64,000 nt of DNA, taken from the NCBI RefSeq assembly GCF_000472865.1, contig NZ_AXAP01000001.1, positions 181,461 through 245,460 on the forward strand. Reading direction: 5' to 3'. The translations under genes were made by a program, and so were the position numbers. The stretch comes from Bradyrhizobium elkanii WSM2783 (GTDB taxonomy: Bacteria > Pseudomonadota > Alphaproteobacteria > Rhizobiales > Xanthobacteraceae). Positions 7,720 to 17,016 of this stretch are shown piece after piece (the first letter of the stretch is position 1; each line of letters starts with the position of its first letter). A model generated the notes under the pieces. That model was not told where the DNA came from. It made no database searches and saw nothing but the letters and a program-made list of their open reading frames with translations.

Positions 7720-8970
7720 ATGTCAAGCTTGATGACCAACTCCTCCGCCATGACCGCCCTGCAGACCCTGCGGACGGTCAGCGCGGGTCTTGCGACCACC
7801 CAGAACCGCATCTCCACCGGCTACCGGGTGTCGACGGCCTCCGACAACGCCGCTTATTGGTCGATCGCCACCACGATGCGTTCGGACAATCTGGCTCTGA
7901 GCGCCGTGCAGGACGCACTCGGCCTCGGCGCCGCGACCATCGACACGATGTACACGGGCCTGAACGGCACCGTCAGCGTCGTCTCGCAGATCAACTCGAA
8001 GCTGGTCGCCGCCCGTACGCCCGGCGTCGATCGCGCCAAGATCCAGAGCGAAATCACCGAACTGCAGAAGCAGTTGAAGAACACCGCCGACAGCGCGGTT
8101 TTCAACGGTGAAAACTGGATCTCGGTCGACTCGACCTCCGCGAGCTACAACGCCTCGAAATCCGTCGTTTCGTCGTTCTCGCGTGCCGGCGGCACGGTCA
8201 AGATCGACACGCTGTCGGTCAATCTGGACGCGATCAAGCTCTATGACGCGAACCTGGACACCACCTACGCGGCCCAGACCTTCCCGACGGGCGCAACGGC
8301 TGCCTATGACTCTGCAACCGACGCCGGTGGCAACATCGTGGTGACCGTCGGCGGCACGGCGACCAACATCGCTGTGGCGAAGAACACCTCCCTGTCGGAC
8401 ATCGCAGCGGCGATCAACAAGCTCGGCATCGACGGCCTGTCGGTCGGCGTCGAGGCGACTGGCGACAAGCTGGCGTTCAAGAGCCGGAACGACGCGGACA
8501 TCTCGATCGACGCCAGCGTCGCCGGTCTTGGTGCCGCGGTCACGCTGACCGCGCTCGCCGCGCCCGTCGACACCAAGAAGGGCATCCTCGACCAGACCTA
8601 CGACGCCTACACCGGCACGGCCTGGGAAACCTTCAGCGTCGCGACGCTGGACATCTCGAAGCTCACCGACAGCGCTGCTGACCTCAAGAAGCTCGAGACC
8701 TACATCCAGGGTACCCAGGATGCCTTCGCCAAGATCACCGACGCGGCGACCAATCTCGGCGCGATCAAGAACCGCATCGGCCTGCAGCAGGACTTCGTGA
8801 AGACCCTGACTGACTCGCTCGATCGCGGTATCGGCCAGCTCGTCGACGCCGACATGAACGCTGAATCGACCCGTCTGCAGGCTCTTCAGACCCAGCAGCA
8901 GCTCGGCATTCAGGCTCTGTCGATCGCGAACTCGGGCAGCCAGAGCATCCTGTCGCTGTTCCGCGGCTAG
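7720..8970 (+). CDS. Flagellin (lateral-type, Rhizobium-like)
   Basis: This is the filament protein, 416 residues. The conserved N-terminal D0/D1 region (TNSSAMTALQTLR, ISTGYRVSTASDNAAYW) and C-terminal region (GIQALSIANSGSQSILSLFRG) frame a variable centre rich in T, A and D. The SLFRG ending is typical of rhizobial flagellins. The gene stands alone between fliP and fliF with its own leader and a strong terminator, fitting high, separately controlled expression. It is probably a lafA homologue of Bradyrhizobium lateral flagella; that name is inferred from context. Confidence 0.95.
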   Translation: MSSLMTNSSAMTALQTLRTVSAGLATTQNRISTGYRVSTASDNAAYWSIATTMRSDNLALSAVQDALGLGAATIDTMYTGLNGTVSVVSQINSKLVAARTPGVDRAKIQSEITELQKQLKNTADSAVFNGENWISVDSTSASYNASKSVVSSFSRAGGTVKIDTLSVNLDAIKLYDANLDTTYAAQTFPTGATAAYDSATDAGGNIVVTVGGTATNIAVAKNTSLSDIAAAINKLGIDGLSVGVEATGDKLAFKSRNDADISIDASVAGLGAAVTLTALAAPVDTKKGILDQTYDAYTGTAWETFSVATLDISKLTDSAADLKKLETYIQGTQDAFAKITDAATNLGAIKNRIGLQQDFVKTLTDSLDRGIGQLVDADMNAESTRLQALQTQQQLGIQALSIANSGSQSILSLFRG

Positions 8971-8992
8971 TAGACTCGACCTCGTGACTACG

Positions 8993-9024
8993 ACGGCCGC
9001 GACCGACCTGGTCGCGGCCGTTTT
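8993..9024 (+). terminator. Rho-independent terminator after flagellin
   Basis: ACGGCCGCGACC and GGTCGCGGCCGT form a perfect 12-bp GC-rich stem with a 5-base loop, and TTTT follows. It lies 22 bases after the flagellin stop and separates the flagellin transcript from fliF. Confidence 0.92.
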
Positions 9025-9084
9025 GCATGGTTCGCGCCGCGCAACCCTCGGACAAGCTTCACGATCGAGAATCGATTCGGAAGT

Positions 9085-10725
9085 ATGGCAGAGGGTTTGA
9101 TGGTTAACCGCGAACATGCGCAACGGCTGTGGAACAATCTGCTCGAGCTTGGCCCCAGGCGCCTCACGGTGCTCGCGCTCGTCGGCCTTGCCGTTTTTTT
9201 GGGTGTCGGCGGCGGCGCCTATTACCTGAGCCGGCCGGAATTCGATGTGCTTTACACCGGTCTTTCCCGGGAGGACGTCTCGCGCGTCGGCGCGGTGCTG
9301 CGCGACTCGAACATTGCTTTCGACGTGAATGCCACGGGCGACACCATCTTCGTGCGACCGGGGCAGACCGCCCAGGCAAGAACGTTGCTGGCGGAGAAGG
9401 GTCTGCCGAACAGCAGCAGCGGGGGCTACGAGCTGTTCGACAAGATCGGCTCCCTTGGTCTCACGTCCTTCATGCAGGAAGTCACCCGCGTCCGCGCACT
9501 CGAAGGCGAGATCGCCCGTACGATCCAGGTCCTCAAGGGCGTGAAGGCCGCGCGCGTCCACATTGTCATGCCGGCGCGTGGATCGTTCCGGCGCGAGCAG
9601 CAGCCGCCTTCGGCATCCGTTGTGATCCGGACCGACGGGGCTGCCGATGCCAAAACGGCTCGATCAGTTCGTCACCTCGTCGCCGCGGCTGTCCCCGGTA
9701 TGGCGGCCGACAAGGTGACTGTCCTCGACAGCGATGGATCGCTGCTTGCATCCGACGACGAGAGCGCGGCGCCGACGAGCATGGCGAACCTGCAACGCGT
9801 CGTCAGTCGACTGATCCAGGAGAATGTCAGCAAGGCGCTGGCGCCCTATCTGGGACTCGACAATTTTGAAGTCAGCGTCGCCACCCAGCTCAGCACGGAC
9901 AAGCGGCAGACCAACGAGACCGTCTACGATCCGGAGTCTCGCGTCCAAAGATCGGTTCGCGCCGTCCGTGAGAAGGAATCGTCGCAGAGCCTGGATCGGC
10001 AGACGCCGACGACGGTGCAGCAGAACCTGCCTGATCAGCAGGTCAATGCGTCCGGTAACAAGAATACCAACGACGAGAAGCAGCGGCGCGAGGACGTTAC
10101 CAACTTTGAGGTGTCGTCGAAAACGACCACGACCGTGAGCGATGGCTACGTCGTCAACAAGCTGTTCCTGGCGGTGCTGGTCAATCGTCCGCGCCTCCTG
10201 GCCAGTCTTGGCGATAAGGCCAGTGATGCGGCCGTGGAAGCAAAGGTCGCCGAGATCAGCCAGCTTGTCGCAACCGCAGCAGGTATTGACCGTCAGCGTG
10301 GAGACCAGATCCAGGTATCGGCGGTCGAGTTCATGGAAGGCGCGCGCGACTTCCCGCCGGTCCCTGCGGTCACCTTTACCGAAGTGCTGATGCGCCAGTC
10401 GGGTGCCTTCGTCAGCGCCGTCGCAATCGTCGCCGTCGCGGCAATGCTGATCTGGTTCGGCCTGCGGCCCGCGATCAACGCGATCCTCGACTCCCGCTCG
10501 ACCGAGACCGCCCAGCTCGAGACGGGCGAGACCGCGGCGCTGCTCGGCGGCGAGGGCGGCTCGATGGAGCGGTTCGCGGAAGAGCCGCCAAATCTTGTCC
10601 AGGACATATCGAAAAGAGTTCTGCACGCTCCACAGAGGCGGTTGGAGCAAATCATTCAGCTCGATGAGAAGCAGGCGGCGGCGATTCTCAAGCAATGGAT
10701 TAGGCAGGAGGAGTCGGCAGCATGA
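9085..10725 (+). CDS. fliF: Flagellar MS-ring protein FliF
   Basis: FliF forms the MS ring in the inner membrane. The 546 residues show an N-terminal membrane span (~30-50), the YscJ/FliF domain with FDVLYTGLSREDVSRVGAVL, the segment KGVKAARVHIVMP, a long polar middle, a second membrane span (~435-455) and a short C-terminal tail that should bind FliG. ATG 9085 is used; ATG 9100, with GAGG before it, is an equally plausible start. The stop overlaps the following gene (ATGA). Confidence 0.96.
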   Translation: MAEGLMVNREHAQRLWNNLLELGPRRLTVLALVGLAVFLGVGGGAYYLSRPEFDVLYTGLSREDVSRVGAVLRDSNIAFDVNATGDTIFVRPGQTAQARTLLAEKGLPNSSSGGYELFDKIGSLGLTSFMQEVTRVRALEGEIARTIQVLKGVKAARVHIVMPARGSFRREQQPPSASVVIRTDGAADAKTARSVRHLVAAAVPGMAADKVTVLDSDGSLLASDDESAAPTSMANLQRVVSRLIQENVSKALAPYLGLDNFEVSVATQLSTDKRQTNETVYDPESRVQRSVRAVREKESSQSLDRQTPTTVQQNLPDQQVNASGNKNTNDEKQRREDVTNFEVSSKTTTTVSDGYVVNKLFLAVLVNRPRLLASLGDKASDAAVEAKVAEISQLVATAAGIDRQRGDQIQVSAVEFMEGARDFPPVPAVTFTEVLMRQSGAFVSAVAIVAVAAMLIWFGLRPAINAILDSRSTETAQLETGETAALLGGEGGSMERFAEEPPNLVQDISKRVLHAPQRRLEQIIQLDEKQAAAILKQWIRQEESAA

Positions 10726-11366
10726 GTTCGGAGAAGGTAGCGCGTTTGCTGGCAAGCTTCGATCAGCCGGAGCCGCAGAAGGCTCGTAGCCGCGTCATTC
10801 CGTTTGATTACACCCAGCATTCCAGTCCCAAGGCGCCGCCTAGGCCGGCGGCCCCGCCGCCTCCGTCCGCCGAGGACGAGGCGTATGAGCGTGGAAGGTC
10901 CGGCGGCTATGCGGCGGCCTTGGCCGAGTTCGAGCAGAAGCTTGCCGACGAGAGGCAGAGGCTGAGCATGCAGCTCGCCGAGGAAAAGCACAATCTGCTG
11001 GATGAAATGGCCGCCAAGATTGCCGGCGATATCGCCGAAGCCGGCGCGCAGCTTGAAGCCAAGATCGCCGGGGTGACGGCGCGCATACTTGAGCCGTTCA
11101 TTTCGAACGCGGTGCAGAAGCAGGCGGTTAACACCTTCGTCGAGCAGCTCGCGTCGGTTGCCTCCGACGTTCGCCGGCCGGCTTTGCGGGTCACATGCCC
11201 GCCTGAACTGGTCGAGGTGCTGCGCGGCAAGCTTGCGGCGCGCGCGATTGCGGTGGAGCTTCGGGCCGCTCCGGTGGCGGAGGCTTCCGTCACCGTCGAT
11301 CAGATCTTCCTTGAAACCCAGATCAAGCTCTGGGCGGAGCGATTGAAGTTCGCGATCCTGAACTGA
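10722..11366 (+). CDS. FliH-like flagellar export ATPase regulator
   Basis: The 214-residue protein is soluble. It has a P-rich N-terminal third, then a coiled coil (~65-120) and a C-terminal domain with LRVTCPPELVEVLRGKLA and VTVDQIFLETQIKLWAERL, resembling the FliH/YscL family that tethers and restrains the export ATPase FliI. Similarity is by architecture and position after fliF rather than by strong motifs. The start ATG overlaps the fliF stop, with AGGAGGAG upstream. FliI itself is not in the window. Confidence 0.65.
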   Translation: MSSEKVARLLASFDQPEPQKARSRVIPFDYTQHSSPKAPPRPAAPPPPSAEDEAYERGRSGGYAAALAEFEQKLADERQRLSMQLAEEKHNLLDEMAAKIAGDIAEAGAQLEAKIAGVTARILEPFISNAVQKQAVNTFVEQLASVASDVRRPALRVTCPPELVEVLRGKLAARAIAVELRAAPVAEASVTVDQIFLETQIKLWAERLKFAILN

Positions 11367-11367
11367 C

Positions 11368-12735
11368 ATGGCCGATCAAGAGAGGGCAGAGCTGATCATC
11401 GTTCGACGCCGGGGCAGTCTCGACGGCGAAGAATCGCACAGCAGTGTCTGGAAAATCGCCTATGCCGATTTCATGACGGCGATGATGGCGTTCTTCCTGG
11501 TGATGTGGCTCATCAGCGCCACCAACCAGGAAACGCGCGAAAGCGTCGCTAACTACTTCAATCCGATCAAGCTGACGGACTCGACCCCTGACCGCAAGGG
11601 TATCAACGATGCCCGGCGCGTCGATCCCGGCAAGGCCGAGGAGGAAGACAGCCTGCGGCCGAAACCCGAACCGGGCAAGTCGACGCAATATTCGCAGCGC
11701 CAGGAGCAGGCGCAGCAGGCGTCGCCGCCGCGTTCTGGTGAAGCGGCGCTGTTCCGCGATCCTTACGCGGTGCTGTCGGAAATTGCCGGCGGTCCGCCGC
11801 GGATCGCGGAACTGGGCACTGCGCTGGATTCGACCCGCAAAGAGGGGTGGAAGGGTGGCGAGGCGTTCAAAGACCCGTTTGATCCTGTCTACTGGCCCAT
11901 GGGGTCGTCGGCGCCGCTGGAAAAGAAGGGGTCAGGCAGCAAGGAGCTTGGCAATCTGCCGTTCGACAGTGACGCCACGGCGCTCAGTGAAGGAAAAGGT
12001 CCGCGCCCGTCGGAAGGAAAACCGGACGCCACAGCGGCTCCCATTCAGGGGTCGGATTCAGCCAAGGGATCCCCCGCGCCGACCGAAAAGCAGGATATGG
12101 CAAAGGCGACTGGCCTGTTCGCCGACGATGACTCCATGAACGATCCGGCCGCCAATCGCTCGTCGCGGGCGCAAGGAGAGAAGGGCTCGACCTCGCCCGC
12201 AGGAGACAAGGGCGCGACCGCTCCTCCAGGAGATAAAGGCTCAGCCACTCCGCAAGCCGAAAGCAAGTCTGTGCAGAGCGAGGCGGCCAAATTGCAGGCT
12301 GCCATCTCCGCCGCTCTTGCGCCGCTCGGATCGGCGCGTCCAGTTGCCGAGGTCCGCGAGAGCAATGAGGGCCTCCTCATCAGCCTCACCGACGATGTCA
12401 ATTACGGCATGTTCGCCACCGGCTCGGCCGAACCAACCGCTGGCCTCGTGCGGGCCCTCGACAAGATCACGCCCTTGATATCGCAAAGCCAGGGTCCGGT
12501 GATTGTACGCGGCCATACCGATAACCGCCCCTATCGATCGTCGGAATACGATAATTGGAGATTGTCGACCGCGCGCGCTCACATGGCTTATCACATGCTG
12601 ATACGCGGCGGACTCGATGCCCGGCGCGTCGACCATATCGAAGGTTTTGCCGATCGCCGCCCGAAAAATCTGAACGATCCGTCGGCCGCCGAGAACCGGC
12701 GCATCGAGCTCTTGATCCGCGCTCCTTTGCCATGA
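11368..12735 (+). CDS. motB: Flagellar stator protein MotB
   Basis: MotB anchors the stator to peptidoglycan. The N-terminal membrane span has the block KIAYADFMTAMMAFFLVMW, whose aspartate (residue 34) is the proton-binding residue of the family. A long, low-complexity linker (~residues 90-300, rich in G, S, K, P and D) precedes a C-terminal OmpA-like domain with VRGHTDNRPY and AENRRIELLIR. At 455 residues it is longer than enteric MotB, as usual in rhizobia. It overlaps motC by ATGA. motA is not in the window. Confidence 0.95.
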   Translation: MADQERAELIIVRRRGSLDGEESHSSVWKIAYADFMTAMMAFFLVMWLISATNQETRESVANYFNPIKLTDSTPDRKGINDARRVDPGKAEEEDSLRPKPEPGKSTQYSQRQEQAQQASPPRSGEAALFRDPYAVLSEIAGGPPRIAELGTALDSTRKEGWKGGEAFKDPFDPVYWPMGSSAPLEKKGSGSKELGNLPFDSDATALSEGKGPRPSEGKPDATAAPIQGSDSAKGSPAPTEKQDMAKATGLFADDDSMNDPAANRSSRAQGEKGSTSPAGDKGATAPPGDKGSATPQAESKSVQSEAAKLQAAISAALAPLGSARPVAEVRESNEGLLISLTDDVNYGMFATGSAEPTAGLVRALDKITPLISQSQGPVIVRGHTDNRPYRSSEYDNWRLSTARAHMAYHMLIRGGLDARRVDHIEGFADRRPKNLNDPSAAENRRIELLIRAPLP

Positions 12736-13919
12736 ACCGCGTGGGAACCATCGCCGTCGCGCTGGTCGTTCTGGTCGGCGCAGCCCGAGCGGAAGAGGCT
12801 GAAGCGCCGCCGCGCGAACCCTATCAGATGATCCGGACGCTCCACGCTTTGCAGGATGACATCGCGCGCGGAAGCCTGGAGGCGCATAATGCGCAGCCGG
12901 CCCTGCTCAAGCGACTGGGCGAGGAGTTTCAGAAAGTTGATCCGTCCGTCTGGAAGGAGCCGAGAAACTCGCGCGCCGTGGTGACCTTCCTGCTGAGCGG
13001 AGGATCGCCCCAGGTGGTCGATGGGCTGCGCTCCCGGAAACTGCTCGTTCTCGATGAGGCGATCCTGGATGGCGCGATCGCCTATGTGGAAGGTCGGGCG
13101 GAGGACGCCAAGGCACGGCTTGGGAACATACATGCGCGCGACTTGCCGCCGACCATCGCGGCCGAAATTGCGCTGGTGCAGTCCGCGCTCGTGGCGCAGG
13201 CCGACCCGAAAGCCGCGATCGAACGGCTCGATGACGCCAGACTGCTGATGCCTGGAACGCTGGTCGAGGAGGCCGCGCTGCGCCGCGAGATCTTCGTCGC
13301 CGGCCAAGTTGACGATTTCGACAAGTTCGAAGCGCTGGCTCAGAGATATTTCCGACGTTTCCGGCATTCGATCTATGCGGGGAATTTTCGACAACGCCTC
13401 GCAGTGGCCGTCGCGCGCTTCAGCTTCGTGCAGCAATCGGATCGGTTTCCCCGGCTCGTCGCCTTGCTCGATCAACTCGACGACGCCGGCCAGCGCGCCC
13501 TGTATCTGCTGATCGCGCGCACCGCGCTGGTGCGCGGCAAGGTCGAAATGGCGGATTTGGCGGCAGAGCGCGTGCTGGGGCTTACGGACGAGGGGAGTTC
13601 CGAGCGCGAGCGTGCGCGCTTTTATCGCGCGGCCGCGCGCGTGGTGACAAACGCGCATGACCAAGCGCTTTTGGATCTGCAGAAGATCGAGGTTGGCCGG
13701 CTTCCCGAACGAGATGCCGAGTTGCTGAAGGCAGTGCTCGCGGTTGGACGCAATGTCAAAAAGGCGCTCCCCGCAGCGCCGGCACAACAGGACCAGCCAG
13801 GCGAGGCGCAGACGTCGATGCGCCCGCGGATCGACTTCGGCCGCTCGCTTGCGGCCGTCAATCGGGCGCAAGTCCTTCTCGACGAATCGAAAGAGCAATT
13901 GAAGGAGCGAGCTCGATGA
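12732..13919 (+). CDS. motC: Chemotaxis/motility protein MotC
   Basis: MotC is a rhizobial periplasmic protein that interacts with MotB and is required for rotation. The 395-residue product has a signal peptide (residues 1-~20, ending A-R-A-E), then an alpha-helical body with a repeat-like helical pattern. The start ATG 12732 overlaps the motB stop. The stop in turn overlaps fliK, so motB-motC-fliK are translationally chained. Identification rests on the motB-motC-fliK order plus the typical block EPYQMIRTLHALQDDIARG. Confidence 0.88.
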   Translation: MNRVGTIAVALVVLVGAARAEEAEAPPREPYQMIRTLHALQDDIARGSLEAHNAQPALLKRLGEEFQKVDPSVWKEPRNSRAVVTFLLSGGSPQVVDGLRSRKLLVLDEAILDGAIAYVEGRAEDAKARLGNIHARDLPPTIAAEIALVQSALVAQADPKAAIERLDDARLLMPGTLVEEAALRREIFVAGQVDDFDKFEALAQRYFRRFRHSIYAGNFRQRLAVAVARFSFVQQSDRFPRLVALLDQLDDAGQRALYLLIARTALVRGKVEMADLAAERVLGLTDEGSSERERARFYRAAARVVTNAHDQALLDLQKIEVGRLPERDAELLKAVLAVGRNVKKALPAAPAQQDQPGEAQTSMRPRIDFGRSLAAVNRAQVLLDESKEQLKERAR

Positions 13920-15142
13920 ACAAGACCGACCCTTTGATGGCAATGATCCGCCAGCTCACCGGTGGCAAGGCGGCTTCGCGCCTCGCTCCCCAGAACGCGA
14001 TGCTCGCCAAGGACCACAAGGGGAAGGCCGAGGACAGCAAGGGTGACGCCGGGCATTTCCGTGAGCAGCTCCGAGTGATCGCGCAGGGAGCGAAGCAAAA
14101 GCCGCTCGATATCAAGCCGCAGCTCGACGCCAAAAGTGTCGATATGGAGCCGGCGCAGGATCCTGAGCCGTCCAATCCCCTCGCTGAAGTGCTGGACCAT
14201 GTTGCCGGTCGGCCCAAGGATCGGACCCGCCAGCAGCCGCGTGAGACGTCCTCGCACCAACCGGGCGGAGAAATCACCGCGCCTGCTCCGGAATGGCGTA
14301 CGCCCGAGGCTGCACTCAGCTCCATGATTTCCAGGCTCGATCAGCCACTCTCTCCGCGGGATGATGGCGATGCTCCGCTCCCAGCCCGGTCGCAAGCCCG
14401 GGTCGAGCAGCGCGCGGAGCTGCTCACGCCGGGTGAGCCAAAATCTCCGAAGGTCGATGTCCCCGAGCAGCGCTTTGCATCATCGGTCAGTGCGATCGAG
14501 ACGCGGACCCTGCCGACAGTGAAGGTCGCGGTGCGCGAACAGGAGACGCATTTCCAGCCCGTCGGCCAGCCGACGCTACTGCAGAAGATCGTCGATCGCA
14601 TCGCTCCTGATCTGGCATCGGCGCAGGCCCCAGCCCCCACGGCTGCGCCCGATTTCACACCTCCGGACATGCGTCGGGGGCCGGATGCGCCGATCAGGAT
14701 GCTGACGCTGCAGCTCGATCCGCCCAGCATGGGTACGGTGACGGTGAGGATGCGCCTGGCCGGCGATGCCGTCGAGGTAAGGCTGCTGGCGGATCAGCCA
14801 GAGACAACGGAGCTGCTGCGCAAGGATCGCGGCGTTCTGACGGATGCGATGCGGTCCGCCGGCTATACGTTCGAAATTGCCTCGATTGACCATAGCAGTG
14901 CGCGCCATCCGACGTCGAGCGGCGGCCAATCGCACGCACAATCGGACCAGCAATCGTCGCAGCAGCAGCCCCAGGGCGGATCGCAGTTCAACAACGGCGC
15001 CTCGGAGCGTCAGTCGAGCGATGCGCAAGCCGGGACACGTCACAACAGGCAGCAGGGCCATGACCAGTTCATCACGCCAACCGAGCGTCGTCAGGATGAA
15101 GAGGTTGCGGTCGATCGCAGTGGCGGTGCTGTCTATCTGTAG
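13916..15142 (+). CDS. fliK: Flagellar hook-length control protein FliK
   Basis: FliK measures the hook and triggers the FlhB specificity switch. The first ~230 residues are P/A/E/R-rich and unordered. The conserved C-terminal domain (~258-330) contains LTLQLDPPSMGTVTVRMRL and the downstream VEVRLLADQPET, the family's FlhB-contacting domain. A Q/S-rich tail follows. It is 408 residues, starts at an ATGA overlap with motC, and overlaps the next gene by 47 bases. Confidence 0.9.
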   Translation: MNKTDPLMAMIRQLTGGKAASRLAPQNAMLAKDHKGKAEDSKGDAGHFREQLRVIAQGAKQKPLDIKPQLDAKSVDMEPAQDPEPSNPLAEVLDHVAGRPKDRTRQQPRETSSHQPGGEITAPAPEWRTPEAALSSMISRLDQPLSPRDDGDAPLPARSQARVEQRAELLTPGEPKSPKVDVPEQRFASSVSAIETRTLPTVKVAVREQETHFQPVGQPTLLQKIVDRIAPDLASAQAPAPTAAPDFTPPDMRRGPDAPIRMLTLQLDPPSMGTVTVRMRLAGDAVEVRLLADQPETTELLRKDRGVLTDAMRSAGYTFEIASIDHSSARHPTSSGGQSHAQSDQQSSQQQPQGGSQFNNGASERQSSDAQAGTRHNRQQGHDQFITPTERRQDEEVAVDRSGGAVYL

Positions 15143-15665
15143 CCTGTCCACCCTCGCACGTGCCGACGGGCTCTGCGAGCGTGAGATGGCGCGTGCGGCG
15201 CGTGCTCACGGCGTGCCGCTCGGGGTATTGTATGCAGTGGGCCTGAGCGAGACGGGACGCAAAGGCGTCCTGCACCCTTACGCGCTCAATATCGACGGCA
15301 GGACAGCCATGGCCAGCGACCTCCGGGATGCCGTTGCCCAGTTCCGCGAGGCCAAGAGCAAGGGCGCCAAGCTGGTCGATCTCGGTTGCATGCAGATCAA
15401 CCATCACTATCACGGGCGCGAGTTCGCCAGCGTCGAGGCGATGTTCGATCCGGTGAAGAACGTCGACTATGCGGCGCGCTTTCTCAAGGAATTGCGCGCG
15501 CGGGAGGGGAGCTGGACCATGGCGGTCGCCCGCTACAACGCAGGTCCAAACAATACGGTCGCGCAACGGCGCTACATTTGCAGCGTGATCGGAAGCCTGG
15601 TGGCGAGCGGCTTTGGAGCGTGGACGACCGGCGCGCGCGCATACTGCGGCGAGCGCGCGACCTGA
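15096..15665 (+). CDS. Lytic transglycosylase (SLT domain), flagellum-associated
   Basis: A 189-residue exported muramidase with a signal peptide (SIAVAVLSICSLSTLARA) and an SLT domain. The catalytic glutamate is E52 in GLSETG. LGCMQINHHYHG and VARYNAGPN are the other family blocks. In rhizobia a gene like this sits behind fliK and probably opens peptidoglycan for the rod. ATG 15096 is chosen because it places the signal peptide at the N-terminus; it lies inside the end of fliK. Confidence 0.88.
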   Translation: MKRLRSIAVAVLSICSLSTLARADGLCEREMARAARAHGVPLGVLYAVGLSETGRKGVLHPYALNIDGRTAMASDLRDAVAQFREAKSKGAKLVDLGCMQINHHYHGREFASVEAMFDPVKNVDYAARFLKELRAREGSWTMAVARYNAGPNNTVAQRRYICSVIGSLVASGFGAWTTGARAYCGERAT

Positions 15666-15743
15666 GCTAGAGGAATGCGCTGCAGACAGCCTCACGCAAG
15701 CAAGACCGCCTTTAATGGCATTCACTCAGAATGGAGATGATTG

Positions 15744-16982
15744 ATGAGTCTGTATGGTGTTATGCGCACCGGTGGCTCCGGCATGAATGCGCAGTCCAAC
15801 AAGCTGTCGACGGTTGCCGACAACATCGCGAACGTCAACACCACAGGCTACAAGCGTGCCGCCACCGAATTCTCTTCGCTCATTCTGAGGAGCGGGTCCG
15901 GCAACTACAATTCCGGCAGCGTCGAGACGAATGTCCGCTATGCCATCTCCGATCCCGGAGCTCCGCAGTACACGACATCGGCCACGGATATGATGATCCA
16001 GGGCAACGGATTCTTTGTCGTGACCGACGCTGGGGGCACGCCGTTCCTGACCCGCGCTGGTTCCTTCGTGCCGGATGGCGAAGGCAATCTGGTCAACGCG
16101 GCGGGCTTCTATTTGATGGGCTATAACGTCAAGAACGGTCCGCCCAACGTTGTCGCCAATGGTCTGACCGGCCTGGACGTCGTCAACATCGCACAAAGGT
16201 CGCTTCAGGGTAATCCTTCGACGAGGGCGACACTGGAGAGTGCCAATCTCGACGCCAACGCAGCCACTACCGCGGGGCCGCCCGCCTATACGTCCAAGAC
16301 CTCGATCGTCACCTACGACAATATCGGGAACAAGGTGACCCTCGACGTCTACATGTTCAAGACGGCAGCCAACACCTGGGACGTGCGCGTGTATGACAAT
16401 GCTGCATCGACGGCCGGCGGTTTCCCCTATTCAAGCGGGCCGCTGGATTCCGATACGTTTACCTTCGACGTCAGCGCGACCGGAAAAGGCAAGCTGGATG
16501 CGGCCAGCCCCACCACGCTCGCGTTTACAATCCCGGGCGGCTCGCCGTTCACGCTCGATCTTTCGGCGATGACGCAGGTCGCCAAGGAGTTCGCCTTCAA
16601 GCCGAGCGTCAACGGCAACGCTCCGAGCTCGATCGACAAGGTGGAGGTCGATACCGACGGCACCCTGTATTCGATCTATACCGACGGGACGCGGCTTGCC
16701 ACCTATAAAATCCCGCTTGCGACGGTGCCGAGTCCGGACAATCTCATGCCGGAGGCCGGCAACGTCTACTCGGTCGGGATCGACTCCGGCAACGTGCAAC
16801 TCGACTTCGCCGGGCGGAGCGGCCTGGGCACCGTCAAGTCGGAGGCGCTCGAGCAGTCCAACGTCGATCTTGCGGCCGAGCTGACATCGATGATCGAGTC
16901 GCAGCGCGGCTATACCGCCAATTCAAAGGTCTTCCAGACCGGTGCCGATCTGCTCGACGTGCTGGTCAATCTGAAGCGCTAA
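15744..16982 (+). CDS. flgE: Flagellar hook protein FlgE
   Basis: FlgE is the hook subunit, 412 residues. The N-terminal axial motif is ADNIANVNTTGYKRAATEF. The C-terminal end has LEQSNVDLAAELTSMIESQRGYTANSKVFQT. A variable middle of ~250 residues forms the outer hook domains. ATG 15744 is preferred to the TTG just before it; GGAGA precedes. It begins a run of hook and junction genes (flgE, flgK, flgL). Confidence 0.97.
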   Translation: MSLYGVMRTGGSGMNAQSNKLSTVADNIANVNTTGYKRAATEFSSLILRSGSGNYNSGSVETNVRYAISDPGAPQYTTSATDMMIQGNGFFVVTDAGGTPFLTRAGSFVPDGEGNLVNAAGFYLMGYNVKNGPPNVVANGLTGLDVVNIAQRSLQGNPSTRATLESANLDANAATTAGPPAYTSKTSIVTYDNIGNKVTLDVYMFKTAANTWDVRVYDNAASTAGGFPYSSGPLDSDTFTFDVSATGKGKLDAASPTTLAFTIPGGSPFTLDLSAMTQVAKEFAFKPSVNGNAPSSIDKVEVDTDGTLYSIYTDGTRLATYKIPLATVPSPDNLMPEAGNVYSVGIDSGNVQLDFAGRSGLGTVKSEALEQSNVDLAAELTSMIESQRGYTANSKVFQTGADLLDVLVNLKR

Positions 16983-17016
16983 GCGGCGTCAGCGTATCAT
17001 CGGGACGGGGGGTCTC

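Noticed and set aside
7723..9561. 612-residue open frame antisense to flagellin and fliF
   Set aside because: It is the reverse complement of two clear genes; high-GC codon bias keeps the antisense frame open. No ribosome-binding site or family motif.
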